Assembly (NCBI GenBank): GCA_025728545.1
Contig: JAOBJL010000001.1
Location: forward strand, 62,001-126,000
DNA length: 64,000 nt
Source of the DNA: Candidatus Lightella neohaematopini
Lineage (GTDB): Bacteria > Pseudomonadota > Gammaproteobacteria > Enterobacterales > Enterobacteriaceae
Reading direction: 5' to 3'
A model generated the notes under the pieces. That model did no database searches. It saw nothing but the letters and a program-made list of their open reading frames with translations, and was not told the origin of the DNA. Made by a program: the position numbers and the translations under genes. Positions 9,273-19,361 of this stretch are shown piece by piece (position 1 is the first letter of the stretch; every line of letters starts with the position of its first letter).

Positions 9273-9803
9273 CTAGTATTGAAAATTAGAATCAATATTC
9301 ATTTCTTTTAATACTTGTTTTATCCATACATTAATTCTATTAATAGATAATTCTGATTGCCTATCTTCATCTAAAGCTAATCCTAAGAAATAACTATTAT
9401 TTAATAACCCTTTAGATGATTCAAAATTATAACCTGTAGTAGGCCAATAACCACATAAGTTTGCATTATTTTTTTTAACAATATTACCTATTATACCTAT
9501 GGCGTCACAAAAGTACTGTGGGTAATCTTCCTGATCTCCACAACCAAATATTGCAATATTCTTACCGGAAAAATCAATTTTTCTTAATATTGGTATAAAA
9601 TCATCCCAATCACATTGAACCTCACCATAATACCAAGTTGGTACACCAAATATCAAGTTATTATATTTTTCTAAGTCATTTTTTTTACTGTTAACTATAT
9701 CAAACAAATCACTATTATTTTTACCTAACTTATTATGAATAATATTAGCTATATTTTCGGTATTACCTGTATCACTACCAAAAAAAATACCTATATCAAC
9801 CAT
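9273..9803 (-). CDS. fldA: Flavodoxin 1 (FldA)
   Basis: FMN-containing electron carrier that reduces radical-SAM enzymes. In this genome the obvious clients are BioB and LipA. The phosphate-binding loop is [15 protein letters not shown], followed by the FMN-stacking [15 protein letters not shown] and [18 protein letters not shown]. About 176 residues, the length of E. coli FldA. I start at the ATG at 9803 (MVDIGIFFG); an ATG four codons earlier (9815) has no homologous counterpart. It converges on glnS with a 14-base gap. In E. coli fldA is followed by fur, which is absent here. Confidence 0.97.
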   Translation of the reverse strand: MVDIGIFFGSDTGNTENIANIIHNKLGKNNSDLFDIVNSKKNDLEKYNNLIFGVPTWYYGEVQCDWDDFIPILRKIDFSGKNIAIFGCGDQEDYPQYFCDAIGIIGNIVKKNNANLCGYWPTTGYNFESSKGLLNNSYFLGLALDEDRQSELSINRINVWIKQVLKEMNIDSNFQY

Positions 9804-9946
9804 ATCTTTTCCCAAAAAACATACTAAATTAAAATATTGGTTATTATATTAATTTATTTTTAAATTGTCAATTATATAATTTCATTTATATAAATAAAAT
9901 AAAATTAAATTGAAAATTATATTATTGTTATATATATTAATAAAAT

Positions 9947-10696
9947 ATGATGAATAATGTAGAATTTGAAGAGTTTATTAACAATAAATTAAAAAGTTTT
10001 AGTATATATGATCCTTACTCAGTTAATGGATTGCAAGTAGAAGGAAAAAAAGAAATAAATAAGATAGTTACTGGTGTAACTATTTGTCAACATTTAATAA
10101 ATTATGCTATTAAATTAAATGCAGATGCTATAATTGTTCATCATGGCTTATTTAAACCTAAAAATGATTTAAAAATTATTGGTATAACGTATAGTAGATT
10201 AAAGTCATTATTAACTAATAATATTAATTTATATGCATGGCATATACCTTTAGATATTCATTCAGAATTAGGAAATAATGTTCAGTTTGCTAAATTATTA
10301 AATATTAATATTATTGGTAATTTAAATAATTTAATCATGTATGGAAATCTAAATAAAACAATTACAAGTAATGAGTTATATTTAATATTAACTAATAAAT
10401 TACATTGTAATATTACACATTATAATTATGATAATAATTTAATTAGTAAATTAGCATGGTGTACTGGGAGCGGACATAACTATATTGAATTAGTTGCCAG
10501 ATCAGGAATAAAATGTTTTATAACTGGTAGCTTTTCTGAAAATACTATATATTATTCTCAAGAATATAAAATAAATTTTTATGCAGCTAATCATGATAAT
10601 ACCGAAGTTGGTGGTATTTATGCTCTTAGTAATTGGTTAAGAAAAAAAAACTTTGATGTTACATTTGTTAATTTATCTATTAAAAATGATAAATAG
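9947..10696 (+). CDS. ybgI: Nif3/DUF34-family metal-binding protein YbgI
   Basis: Member of the conserved Nif3-like family (NIF3/YqfO/YbgI), a hexameric dinuclear-metal protein. It is often annotated as GTP cyclohydrolase I type 2, but its true role is unsettled. The 249-residue product aligns along its whole length with E. coli YbgI (247). The start region reads FEEFINNKLKSF, followed by NGLQVEGKKEINKIVTGVT, the metal ligand motif VHHGLF, WHIPLDIHSELGNN and FYAANHDNTEVGG. It stands between fldA and sucA, near its E. coli neighbourhood. Its retention in so reduced a genome suggests an important function. Confidence 0.92.
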   Translation: MMNNVEFEEFINNKLKSFSIYDPYSVNGLQVEGKKEINKIVTGVTICQHLINYAIKLNADAIIVHHGLFKPKNDLKIIGITYSRLKSLLTNNINLYAWHIPLDIHSELGNNVQFAKLLNINIIGNLNNLIMYGNLNKTITSNELYLILTNKLHCNITHYNYDNNLISKLAWCTGSGHNYIELVARSGIKCFITGSFSENTIYYSQEYKINFYAANHDNTEVGGIYALSNWLRKKNFDVTFVNLSIKNDK

Positions 10697-10877
10697 AATA
10701 TAGTTATTATAATTAATCTTAATTTACTACTTTATCTATTAAATAAAAAAAATTATCTAGTAATAGATTAGCATTAAATTTTAATCTATTTATTTATTAA
10801 TAATTTTTAATAAAATATATACTTATATTAGATATTTCATAAATAAAAAGTATAACAATAAATCCAATAATTAAATT

Positions 10878-13370
10878 ATGAAAAGTTGTAAGCATTTAAC
10901 TTATATAAAAATAATAAATTTAATCAATAATTTTCGTAATTATGGATATAGATTAGCTAATCTTGATCCATTAAATTTATATAATAAACCATTGATACCG
11001 GAACTAAATATTAATTATTATAAATTTACTAATACAGAACTGCAATCAATAATATTTATTCAAAATAAAAAAATAAAAATTATTGAGTTGTATAAATTAA
11101 TGAAAAAAATATATTGTAATTCAATTGGAATTGAATATATGTATATAAATAATAAAGCACAAAAACTATGGATTCAAAAATATTTAGAAAAAAATAATAA
11201 TTTAATATTAGATAACAAAAAAAAAATAAGATTACTAGAAGATTTAATTATTGCAGAAAAATTTGAACATTATTTAAATTATATGTTTCCTAAAGTAAAA
11301 AGATTTTCTTTAGAAGGTAGTGATGTATTAATACCAATGTTAAAAGAAGTTATATATTATGCTATTAGTAATAACTTTAATGAAATAATATTAGGTATGA
11401 GTCATAGAGGTAGATTAAATGTATTAGTTAATATATTTGGTAAAAGTATTAACAGTATAATAAATGAATTTAATGATTTAATTAGTATTAATGATGTAAA
11501 ATATCATCAAGGTTTTTTTTCAAAGTTAAAATTTAATAGTAAAATAATAAAACTAAGCTTATTGTTTAATCCATCACATTTAGAAATTATTTATCCGGTA
11601 GTAATGGGATTAGTTAAATCAAGAACTGATAAAATTAATAATTATAATATAATTCCAATAATAATACATGGTGATTTGGCTATTAGTGGACAAGGAATTG
11701 TCCAAGAAACTATTAATATGTCAAAAGTTAATGGTTATAATAATAATGGTACACTACATATTATTATAAATAATCAAATAGGTTTTACAACTTCTAATAA
11801 ATTTAATATTTCTGATAATAATTGTTCTAGTATTTTAAAAATAATACAATCACCAATTATTCATGTTAACGCAGATGATCCAGAAGCTTCAATATTTGTA
11901 GTTAAATTTGCATTAACGTTTTGTTTTACGTTTAAACAAGATGTAATAATAAATTTAGTCTGTTATCGTAGAAATGGACATAGTGAAATTGATGAACCTA
12001 GTATTACTCAACCTACTATATATAAAATCATCAAAAATCATCCATCTGTAATTAAATTATATTTTAATAAATTAAAAAAAAGTAATATTTTAAATTCTCA
12101 ATACAGTAAAATATTAAAATTAAATTATTTAAAAATATTAGAAAACAATAGATTTTATAAAAATTATACTATAAATAATGAATTTTTTAGTAAAAGTAAA
12201 CAAAATAGTATTTATAATATTAAAAAGGATATTAATTATTTAATTCAGTTAAATAAAATAATTAATAAAATACCAAATGATATTATTTTACAACCATTAG
12301 TAAAAAAAATATATGAGAATCGTAATCATCAAATAAGTGAAAAAAAATTATTTGATTGGGGTAATGCTGAAATATTAGCTTATGCCACTATAATAGATCT
12401 TGGTATTTTTGTTAGATTATCTGGAGAAGATATAATAAGAGGAACATTTTCTCAAAGACATATTTCAGTATATGATCAAAATAATGGAAAAATATATACT
12501 CCATTATCTAGTATAAACAATGATAAATTTCAGGTATGGAATTCTATATTATCAGAAGAAGCAGTATTAGCTTTTGAATATGGTTATTCTATTTTTAATA
12601 AACCATATACATTAGTTGTTTGGGAAGCACAATTTGGTGATTTTGCAAATGGAGCTCAAGTAGTTATTGATCAATTTATTAGTTCTGGTGAACAAAAATG
12701 GGGTATAATGTGTGGATTAGTAATATTTTTACCACATGGCTATGAAGGTAATGGACCAGAACATTCTTCTGCTCGTATAGAAAGATACTTACAACTTTGT
12801 GCTTCAAGTAATATGCAAGTATGTATACCAACTACTACTTCTCAAATGTATCATTTATTATGTACACAAGCAATTAATAATATTTATAAACCATTAATAC
12901 TAATTTATCCAAAATCATTATTAAGAAATAAATTATCATATTCACCATTAATAGAATTATCACTTAATACATTTAAAAAAGTTATAGATGAAATAGATAA
13001 TATTAATAGAAATAAAATAAAAAAAATTATTATATGTGTTGGAAAAATATACTATGAATTATTAAATTTAAGAAGAAAAAAAAATAATAATTATATTGCA
13101 ATTATACGTATAGAACAATTGTATCCATTTCCTACAAAAATACTTAGTAATATTATAAAAAAATATAAGTATGTTAATAGTTTTATTTGGTGTCAAGAAG
13201 AACCAAAAAATCAAGGTGCTTGGTTATATTGTAAAAATTTTTTAGTTAAAATATTAGGTTACAATAATATAAAATATGTAGGTCGTTCTTATTCAGCAAC
13301 TACTGCAGAAGGTAGTATTAAAGAACATAAGATAATACAAGATAATTTACTTAATGAGGCAATAAATTAA
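10878..13370 (+). CDS. sucA: 2-oxoglutarate dehydrogenase E1 component SucA, short N-terminus
   Basis: Thiamine-diphosphate enzyme decarboxylating 2-oxoglutarate. Its 830 residues (E. coli 933) cover the catalytic domains: RFSLEGSDVLIPMLKE, LGMSHRGRLNVLVN, FNPSHLEIIYPVVMG, IHGDLAISGQGIVQET, HVNADDPEASIF, then RLSGEDIIRGTFSQRH and the highly conserved WEAQFGDFANGAQVVIDQF. The protein begins where E. coli residue about 95 lies (INNFRNYGYRLANLDPL). An in-frame TAA two codons before the ATG shows that roughly 90 N-terminal residues, the part that tethers E1o to E2o, are truly missing. A 10-A run (about 11215-11224) leaves the frame intact. It is followed by sucB after 20 bases. Confidence 0.97.
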   Translation: MKSCKHLTYIKIINLINNFRNYGYRLANLDPLNLYNKPLIPELNINYYKFTNTELQSIIFIQNKKIKIIELYKLMKKIYCNSIGIEYMYINNKAQKLWIQKYLEKNNNLILDNKKKIRLLEDLIIAEKFEHYLNYMFPKVKRFSLEGSDVLIPMLKEVIYYAISNNFNEIILGMSHRGRLNVLVNIFGKSINSIINEFNDLISINDVKYHQGFFSKLKFNSKIIKLSLLFNPSHLEIIYPVVMGLVKSRTDKINNYNIIPIIIHGDLAISGQGIVQETINMSKVNGYNNNGTLHIIINNQIGFTTSNKFNISDNNCSSILKIIQSPIIHVNADDPEASIFVVKFALTFCFTFKQDVIINLVCYRRNGHSEIDEPSITQPTIYKIIKNHPSVIKLYFNKLKKSNILNSQYSKILKLNYLKILENNRFYKNYTINNEFFSKSKQNSIYNIKKDINYLIQLNKIINKIPNDIILQPLVKKIYENRNHQISEKKLFDWGNAEILAYATIIDLGIFVRLSGEDIIRGTFSQRHISVYDQNNGKIYTPLSSINNDKFQVWNSILSEEAVLAFEYGYSIFNKPYTLVVWEAQFGDFANGAQVVIDQFISSGEQKWGIMCGLVIFLPHGYEGNGPEHSSARIERYLQLCASSNMQVCIPTTTSQMYHLLCTQAINNIYKPLILIYPKSLLRNKLSYSPLIELSLNTFKKVIDEIDNINRNKIKKIIICVGKIYYELLNLRRKKNNNYIAIIRIEQLYPFPTKILSNIIKKYKYVNSFIWCQEEPKNQGAWLYCKNFLVKILGYNNIKYVGRSYSATTAEGSIKEHKIIQDNLLNEAIN

Positions 13371-13390
13371 TAACAGTATAGGATTTTAAT

Positions 13391-14527
13391 ATGAGTATTA
13401 TTAATATAATTGTACCTGAATTACCAGAATCAATTAATAGTGCTACTATAGTAGTTTGGCATAAAAATATTGGGGATTATGTAAATTACAATGATATTAT
13501 CGCTGAAATAGAAACAGATAAAGTAATATTAGAAATACCAGCAAAAATTAATGGTAAATTAACTAGTATTAAATCAAAAATAGGATCTATTGTTGTTTCT
13601 AAACAAATTATAGGAACTATTGAATCATTTACTAACAATAATAAAAAAGAAACATTAACTAATAATAAATTACTTAACGAAATAAATATAAATAATGTAG
13701 TTATAAATAAATTAAGTAATTATTTAAGTCCATCAGTTAGACGTATAATAAATAAGTATAATTTAAATATTGGTAATATTATTGATAATATCAAAAATAA
13801 TAAGAAAACTAAAAATTTAACAAATAAACGCACTATAAAATATGTACCTATGTCTAACTTACGTAAAAAAATAGCAAAAAAATTGATGAAATCAAAGAAT
13901 AATACTGCTATGGTAACTACTTTTAATGAAATTAATATGAAACCATTAATTAATATAAAAAAAAAATATGGTAAAGATTTTAAATATACATATGGAATAA
14001 AATTAGGATTTATGTCTTTTTATTTAAAAGCAGCAGTTGAAGCATTAAAAACAGTTCCAGAAATTAATACTTTTATTAATAATGATAACATTGCATACTA
14101 TAATTATTTTGATATTAATATAGCTATGTCAACAGAGAATGGATTAATTACTCCTATTATTAAAAATGTTGATAAATTAAGTATTTATAAAATTGAAAAA
14201 ATAATAAAAAAATTATCTTTTAAAAGCAAAATAAATAAATTAACTACAAATGATTTAATTAATGGTAATTTTACTATTACTAATGGTGGCGTATTTGGAT
14301 CATTAATATCAACTCCAATTATTAATATACCTCAAAGTGCTATCTTGGGATTACATGCTATTAAAGATAGAACAGTAGTATTAAATAAAAAAATTATTGT
14401 TTTACCTATGATGTATGTTGCTTTATCATATGATCATAGAATTATAGATGGTAGAGAAGCTATTAAATTTTTATTAAAAATAAAAGATATTATAGAAAAT
14501 CCAATAAAATTATTATTTAACTATTAA
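13391..14527 (+). CDS. sucB: Dihydrolipoyl succinyltransferase SucB (E2o) with a shortened E3-binding domain
   Basis: Lipoyl-bearing core of the 2-oxoglutarate dehydrogenase complex. It has 378 residues (E. coli 405). The lipoyl domain at residues 1-77 has the modified Lys44 in ETDKVILEIPA. The peripheral subunit-binding domain starts normally (YLSPSVRRIINKYNLNIGNI, about 110) but lacks the GTGxGGRLTREDV half. The catalytic domain ends with the active-site SYDHRIIDGREA. A 10-A run near 13958 leaves the frame intact. It is downstream of sucA, and sucC and sucD do not follow. AceF in this window keeps a complete binding domain, so the loss is specific to SucB. Confidence 0.96.
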   Translation: MSIINIIVPELPESINSATIVVWHKNIGDYVNYNDIIAEIETDKVILEIPAKINGKLTSIKSKIGSIVVSKQIIGTIESFTNNNKKETLTNNKLLNEININNVVINKLSNYLSPSVRRIINKYNLNIGNIIDNIKNNKKTKNLTNKRTIKYVPMSNLRKKIAKKLMKSKNNTAMVTTFNEINMKPLINIKKKYGKDFKYTYGIKLGFMSFYLKAAVEALKTVPEINTFINNDNIAYYNYFDINIAMSTENGLITPIIKNVDKLSIYKIEKIIKKLSFKSKINKLTTNDLINGNFTITNGGVFGSLISTPIINIPQSAILGLHAIKDRTVVLNKKIIVLPMMYVALSYDHRIIDGREAIKFLLKIKDIIENPIKLLFNY

Positions 14528-14641
14528 ATAAATTGTTTTATTTTTAATAAAAAATAATAAAATAAATATATTATGTAAATAGTATTATATAAATTTAATT
14601 ATCAATTATAAAAGTTTTTGATAAAATAATTAATATATTTT

Positions 14642-14714
14642 GGGTCGTTAGCTCAGTTGGTAGAGCAGTTGACTTTTAATCAATTGGTCACAGGTTCAAA
14701 TCCTGTACGACCCA
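14642..14714 (+). tRNA. tRNA-Lys (UUU)
   Basis: A 73-nt cloverleaf. The acceptor GGGTCGT pairs with ACGACCC, with A as discriminator. The D arm is AGCTCAGTTGGTAGAGCA, the anticodon loop CTTTTAA gives TTT, and the T loop is TTCAAAT. It matches E. coli lysT/lysW and lies between sucB and ddlA. The E. coli lysT-valT-lysW cluster also maps downstream of the suc genes. Confidence 0.96.
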
Positions 14715-14763
14715 TTTTGATTAGATATGTATTTATAATAAATAAAGATTATAGTTAAATATA

Positions 14764-15822
14764 ATGTTAAAAAAAACTGTTGCTATATTATTTGGCGGTC
14801 AGTCTACTGAATATGAAATATCATTATCTTCTGCTATGCATATAGTAAAATTAATAGATAAAGATAAATATAATATTTTATTAATTAAAATAAGTAAATT
14901 AGGAAAATGGTACTTATGTAATACTGATTATTTATTAAATAAAAATAAATTATTATTAGAACAACAAATAGCTATTATATTAGGTAACAAATATAATTTA
15001 GTTAGTATTAAAAATAATATATTTTTACCTAAAATAGATGTAATTTTTCCTATGTTACATGGTTTTTATGGAGAAAGTGGTACAATTCAAGGTTTATTAA
15101 ATTTATTAAATATTCCGTATGTAAGTACTGATATTATTGGATCATCAATTTGTATTGATAAAGATATAACAAAACGATTACTAAAAAAATTAGATATTAA
15201 TGTAGCACCATTTATTACATTATATAAAAATAGTAGTATACCAAGTTTTAATAATATTATTAAAAAATTAAAATTACCATGGTTTGTTAAACCAGCTAGA
15301 CATGGTTCATCAATTGGTGTTAGTAAAGTAAATAATCAACATGAATTTATTAATGCATTAAAACTAGCATTTAGTTTAGATAAAAAAATTATAGTAGAAC
15401 AATTAATAGTTGCTAGAGAAATAGAAGTAGGAATTATAGGTAATAAATTTCCTAAAGTTAGTGTATGTGGAGAAATTATTACTAATAATAATTTTTATTC
15501 ATATCATGATAAATATGTAGATAACAAAAAAAACAGACTAATTATACCAGCTAAATTAAATTACACAATAGTAAAAAAAATTAAAAGATTAGCAATAAAA
15601 GTATATCTACTATTAGGTTGTAATATTATGGCAAGAGTGGACTTTTTTTTACAAGAAAATAATAATATAATAGTTAATGAAATTAATACTATCCCAGGAT
15701 TTACTAATGGTAGTATATTTCCTAAACTTTTTATAACAAAAGGTTTAACTTATAGTAAATTAATAGATCAATTAATATCATTAGCTATACAAAGACATAA
15801 TAATAAAACTATTATGGTATAA
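14764..15822 (+). CDS. ddlA: D-alanine-D-alanine ligase, DdlA type
   Basis: ATP-grasp ligase making D-Ala-D-Ala for MurF. The 352-residue product is closer to DdlA (364) than to the shorter DdlB. It shows FGGQSTEYEISLSSA at the start, FPMLHGFYGESGTIQGLL, FVKPARHGSSIGVSKV, IVEQLIVAREIEVG and the metal-binding NEINTIPGFTNGS. No ddlB is left beside murC, so this gene probably carries the whole function. Its last 11 bases overlap the 3' end of the convergent bioA. Confidence 0.95.
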   Translation: MLKKTVAILFGGQSTEYEISLSSAMHIVKLIDKDKYNILLIKISKLGKWYLCNTDYLLNKNKLLLEQQIAIILGNKYNLVSIKNNIFLPKIDVIFPMLHGFYGESGTIQGLLNLLNIPYVSTDIIGSSICIDKDITKRLLKKLDINVAPFITLYKNSSIPSFNNIIKKLKLPWFVKPARHGSSIGVSKVNNQHEFINALKLAFSLDKKIIVEQLIVAREIEVGIIGNKFPKVSVCGEIITNNNFYSYHDKYVDNKKNRLIIPAKLNYTIVKKIKRLAIKVYLLLGCNIMARVDFFLQENNNIIVNEINTIPGFTNGSIFPKLFITKGLTYSKLIDQLISLAIQRHNNKTIMV

Positions 15823-17101
15823 TAAAATTATTATTAATATTCAAAGATTTTTTTATAGCTTTAGTTAATATTTTTAAAGCTGATTGCTTAATAATATATG
15901 GAGGTACAATGTATATTAATTTATTAAATGGTCTTATCCAAACTCCATAATTAATAAACCAACGTTGTATATTAGCAACATTTACTCTATATTTAGTTTC
16001 AACTACCCCAATAGCTCCTAATATTCTTACATCTTGTACCATTTCATGATTCCTTAAAGGAAATAAATCTTTTTTTAATTGCTTATTAATCATAAATATA
16101 CATTTTTTCCAATCATATTGATTTAATAAATTTAAACTAGCATTAGCGGCTACACAAGCTAATGGATTCCCCATAAAAGTTGGACCATGCATTAAACATT
16201 TAATATCATTATTACTAATAATATTAGCTATTTTTCTATTAGTAATAGTTGCTGCTAATGTCATAGTTCCTCCAGTTAAAGCTTTACCTATACATAGAAT
16301 ATCTGGCACAATCTTTGCGTGGTTACAAGCAAATAATTTACCAGTACGACCAAAACCTGTAGCTATCTCATCTGCAATAAGTAATATTTTATATTCATTA
16401 CATAATTTACGTATGTGTACTAAATACTGTGGATGATAAAAATACATTCCACCAGCACCTTGTACAATAGGTTCTAAAATAATTGCTGCTACATTATGAT
16501 GATTTAATTTTACTAAATTATCTAAATCATTAGTATCATTAACCCAATTATCATGAAAACGACATTTAGAAATATCAATAAATAATTGATTAGATAAATA
16601 ATTTCTATAAATTCTATGCATAGAATTATGAGGATCAGATACTGACATAGCTCCAAATGTATCACCATGATAACCATGATATAACGCTATAAATTTATTT
16701 TTTGATATTTTTAATGAATACCAATATTGTAATGCCATTTTAATTGCTACTTCTATAGAAATTGATCCAGAATCAGCTAAAAATACACAATCTAGATTAC
16801 CTGGAGTTATTTTAATAAGATTTTTACATAATTTAATTGCAGGAATATGAGTTATTCCACCAAACATTACATGAGACATATAATTAATTTGTTTTTTTAA
16901 AGCCTTATTTATTACTGGATGATTATAACCATGAATAGCTGACCACCATGAAGACATACCATCAATTAATTTTCTTCCATTATTTAATACTAATTTATAA
17001 CTATAGGCATAATTAATTTGATATGTTGGTAATGGATGAATCATAGATGAATATGGATGCCATATATGTTTTTTATCGAATTTTAAATTACTAATATTCA
17101 T
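15812..17101 (-). CDS. bioA: Adenosylmethionine-8-amino-7-oxononanoate aminotransferase BioA
   Basis: PLP enzyme converting KAPA to DAPA with S-adenosylmethionine as amino donor. It has 429 residues, the E. coli length. HIWHPYSSM lies near the N-terminus, followed by the substrate-site DGMSSWWSAIHGYNHP, LIADEIATGFGRTGK, the PLP-lysine region CIGKALTGGTMTLAAT and HGPTFMGNPLAC. It is divergent from bioB across an 88-base spacer, the classic bioA/bioBFCD arrangement that BirA controls in E. coli. Its 3' end overlaps ddlA by 11 bases. Confidence 0.98.
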   Translation of the reverse strand: MNISNLKFDKKHIWHPYSSMIHPLPTYQINYAYSYKLVLNNGRKLIDGMSSWWSAIHGYNHPVINKALKKQINYMSHVMFGGITHIPAIKLCKNLIKITPGNLDCVFLADSGSISIEVAIKMALQYWYSLKISKNKFIALYHGYHGDTFGAMSVSDPHNSMHRIYRNYLSNQLFIDISKCRFHDNWVNDTNDLDNLVKLNHHNVAAIILEPIVQGAGGMYFYHPQYLVHIRKLCNEYKILLIADEIATGFGRTGKLFACNHAKIVPDILCIGKALTGGTMTLAATITNRKIANIISNNDIKCLMHGPTFMGNPLACVAANASLNLLNQYDWKKCIFMINKQLKKDLFPLRNHEMVQDVRILGAIGVVETKYRVNVANIQRWFINYGVWIRPFNKLIYIVPPYIIKQSALKILTKAIKKSLNINNNFIIP

Positions 17102-17140
17102 TTTTTTCTATTTTATTAAAAATAAATGATGTATAATTTT

Positions 17141-17161
17141 AATTAACTTGAAAAGTTAATT
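17141..17161. promoter_or_regulatory. Inverted repeat in the bioA-bioB divergent promoter region
   Basis: A perfect inverted repeat with 9-base arms and a 3-base spacer, AATTAACTT-GAA-AAGTTAATT. It lies midway in the 88-base bioA/bioB intergenic region. E. coli has its BirA operator in the same place (TTGTAAACC, 15-16 bases, GGTTTACAA), but the spacing and sequence here differ. It could be a decayed or altered operator, or a chance palindrome in AT-rich DNA. Confidence 0.35.
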
Positions 17162-17189
17162 TATTTAAATTACTACATAGGAAAACATC

Positions 17190-18206
17190 ATGTCAACTAA
17201 TCAATTATGGACTGTAGATAAAATTAAAAAAATTTTAAATAAACCATTTTTTGATTTATTATTTATCGCACAAAATATTCATCGTAAACATTTTATTGCT
17301 AACAAAATACAAATTAGTACACTAATGTCAATCAAAACTGGATTATGCCCAGAAGATTGTAAATATTGTGCTCAAAGTGCTAGAAATAATACAGGCTTAC
17401 AAAATCAACAGTTAGTTAAATTAGAACAAGTAATAAATGCAGCAAAGAAAGCTAAAAAATCTGGAGCAACTAGATTTTGTATGGGAGCTGCCTGGAGAAA
17501 TCCTAACGATCGTGATATTCCATTACTAGAACAGATGATAAAAGGTGTTAAAAATATTGGATTAGAAACATGTATGACTTTAGGTATGTTAAATAAACAA
17601 CAAGCTGAAAGATTAGCAAAGGCAGGATTAGATTTTTATAATCATAATTTAGATACTTCTCCAGAATTTTATAAAAATATTACCACTACACATAGTTATA
17701 AAGACAGGTTAGATTCTTTAGATATAATAAGAAAAGCTAATATTAAAATATGCTCTGGAGGTATATTAGGATTAGGAGAAACTATAGATGACCGTATTAG
17801 TCTATTGGTACAACTAGCTAATTTACCAAAACCACCAGAAAGTATTCCTATTAATATGTTAGTTAAAATTAAAGGGACTCCATTAGCTAATAATAATAGT
17901 ATTGATCCATTTGAATTTATTCGTATAATAGCTACTACAAGAATCATAATGCCAACATCTTATATACGTTTAGCTGCTGGGCGAGAATATATGAATGAAC
18001 AGACTCAGGCATTATGTTTTATTTCTGGAGCAAATTCAATATTTTATGGCGAAAAACTACTTACTACATCCAATCCATCATGCAAAAAAGATAAATTATT
18101 GTTTAGTAAATTAAATATAATAACGGAAGAAAGTTTAGTTAACACAGTAAATGAACAAAAACAGATATTTAATAATAATAAATACTATGATGCATCAATA
18201 CAATAG
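17190..18206 (+). CDS. bioB: Biotin synthase BioB
   Basis: Radical-SAM enzyme converting dethiobiotin to biotin. It has 338 residues. The SAM-cluster motif [13 protein letters not shown] has Cys53, Cys57 and Cys60. The further ligands of the sulfur-donating cluster are visible in [22 protein letters not shown] and [13 protein letters not shown], and the arginine ligand in [13 protein letters not shown] lies 7 bases before the ATG. It is the first gene of a tight bioB-bioF-bioC-bioD run, and the bioF start lies inside its 3' end. Flavodoxin (FldA) and ErpA in this window are plausible helpers. Confidence 0.99.
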   Translation: MSTNQLWTVDKIKKILNKPFFDLLFIAQNIHRKHFIANKIQISTLMSIKTGLCPEDCKYCAQSARNNTGLQNQQLVKLEQVINAAKKAKKSGATRFCMGAAWRNPNDRDIPLLEQMIKGVKNIGLETCMTLGMLNKQQAERLAKAGLDFYNHNLDTSPEFYKNITTTHSYKDRLDSLDIIRKANIKICSGGILGLGETIDDRISLLVQLANLPKPPESIPINMLVKIKGTPLANNNSIDPFEFIRIIATTRIIMPTSYIRLAAGREYMNEQTQALCFISGANSIFYGEKLLTTSNPSCKKDKLLFSKLNIITEESLVNTVNEQKQIFNNNKYYDASIQ

Positions 18207-19356
18207 TAATTGGTTAAATAAATTTAATGAAGTAATCTCTAAAAGAAAAAAAATATTAACATATAGATATAGACAAGCTATTACTAATAGTAATGCTAGA
18301 TTAATTACTTTCTTAAATAAGAAATATATTAACTTTTCTAGTAATGATTATTTAGGTTTAGCAAATCATCCAAAAGTGATATCGTCTTATCAAAATGAAG
18401 CTAAAATTAGTGGAACTAGTACCAGTAGTTCTGGACATATTATTGGATATAGTATTAAGCATAAAATTTTAGAAAAAAAATTAGCTAATTTATTAGATTA
18501 TCCAAATGCAATATTATTTAATTCTGGTTTTGATGCTAATCAGGCTATTATTAGTACTATTATAGGTAAAAATGATTGTGTTATTACAGATCGATTAATA
18601 CATGCTTCGATAATATCTGCAGTAATACAATCGTCTGGAACTTTTAAAAGATTTAGCCATAATAATATAATATCACTAGTTAAAATATTAAAAACAACAA
18701 ATAAATATAATAATAGATTAATAATAACAGAAGGTGTTTTTAGTATGGATGGGGATCAGTCACCATTAAATGATATTATGATGTATGCTAAAGCTACTAA
18801 TAGTTGGGTTATGGTTGATGATGCTCATGGATTTGGAGTACTTGGTAAAAATGGAAAAGGTAGCGCTTATTTAAAAAATTGTAAGCCAGAAATATTAGTT
18901 ATTACTTTTAGTAAAGCAATAGGAGTTAACGGTGCAGCAGTACTATGTAAATACAAAATATTAGCTGATTATTTAATTCAGTGTGCTCGTCAATTAATAT
19001 ATAGTACGTCATTATCTATTTCTCAAATTAATGCAATTGATACAGCTATTTCTATTATGCAAGAAAGTAATTGTTTAAGAAGAAGATTAAGAAATAATAT
19101 TAAAAGATTTAAAAATGGAGCAAAAAAATTAGGGCTAACATTAATTCCATCTAATACAGCAATTCAATCTATTACATTTAATAATATTGAACATGTTCTT
19201 AGTTTAGTTAAGAAAGCACGTAATCATGGTATATGGTTAAATGCTATTAGACCACCAACAGTACCAATGTTATCATCAAGAATACGTATAACATTAACTG
19301 CTATGCATAGAAAATGTGATATAGATAATTTATTACAATTATTATCATTATATTGA
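18187..19356 (+). CDS. bioF: 8-amino-7-oxononanoate synthase BioF
   Basis: PLP enzyme condensing pimeloyl-ACP with alanine. [14 protein letters not shown], the [11 protein letters not shown] pocket region, [36 protein letters not shown] and the PLP-lysine segment [10 protein letters not shown] are all present. About 389 residues from the ATG at 18187 (or the adjacent ATG at 18190). The frame is open 12 codons further upstream inside bioB, but that part has no family match. The start overlaps the end of bioB by about 20 bases. It ends in TGA, the only TGA stop among the complete genes checked in this window, 5 bases before the bioC ATG. Confidence 0.97.
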   Translation: MMHQYNSNWLNKFNEVISKRKKILTYRYRQAITNSNARLITFLNKKYINFSSNDYLGLANHPKVISSYQNEAKISGTSTSSSGHIIGYSIKHKILEKKLANLLDYPNAILFNSGFDANQAIISTIIGKNDCVITDRLIHASIISAVIQSSGTFKRFSHNNIISLVKILKTTNKYNNRLIITEGVFSMDGDQSPLNDIMMYAKATNSWVMVDDAHGFGVLGKNGKGSAYLKNCKPEILVITFSKAIGVNGAAVLCKYKILADYLIQCARQLIYSTSLSISQINAIDTAISIMQESNCLRRRLRNNIKRFKNGAKKLGLTLIPSNTAIQSITFNNIEHVLSLVKKARNHGIWLNAIRPPTVPMLSSRIRITLTAMHRKCDIDNLLQLLSLY

Positions 19357-19361
19357 TTAAT

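Noticed and set aside
17696..17947. 83-codon minus-strand frame inside bioB
   Set aside because: Shadow of the strongly conserved bioB coding strand.
19354..19356. UGA reassigned to tryptophan
   Set aside because: The TGA ends bioF at the expected family length, Trp is encoded by TGG throughout, and no gene shows an in-frame TGA at a conserved Trp.
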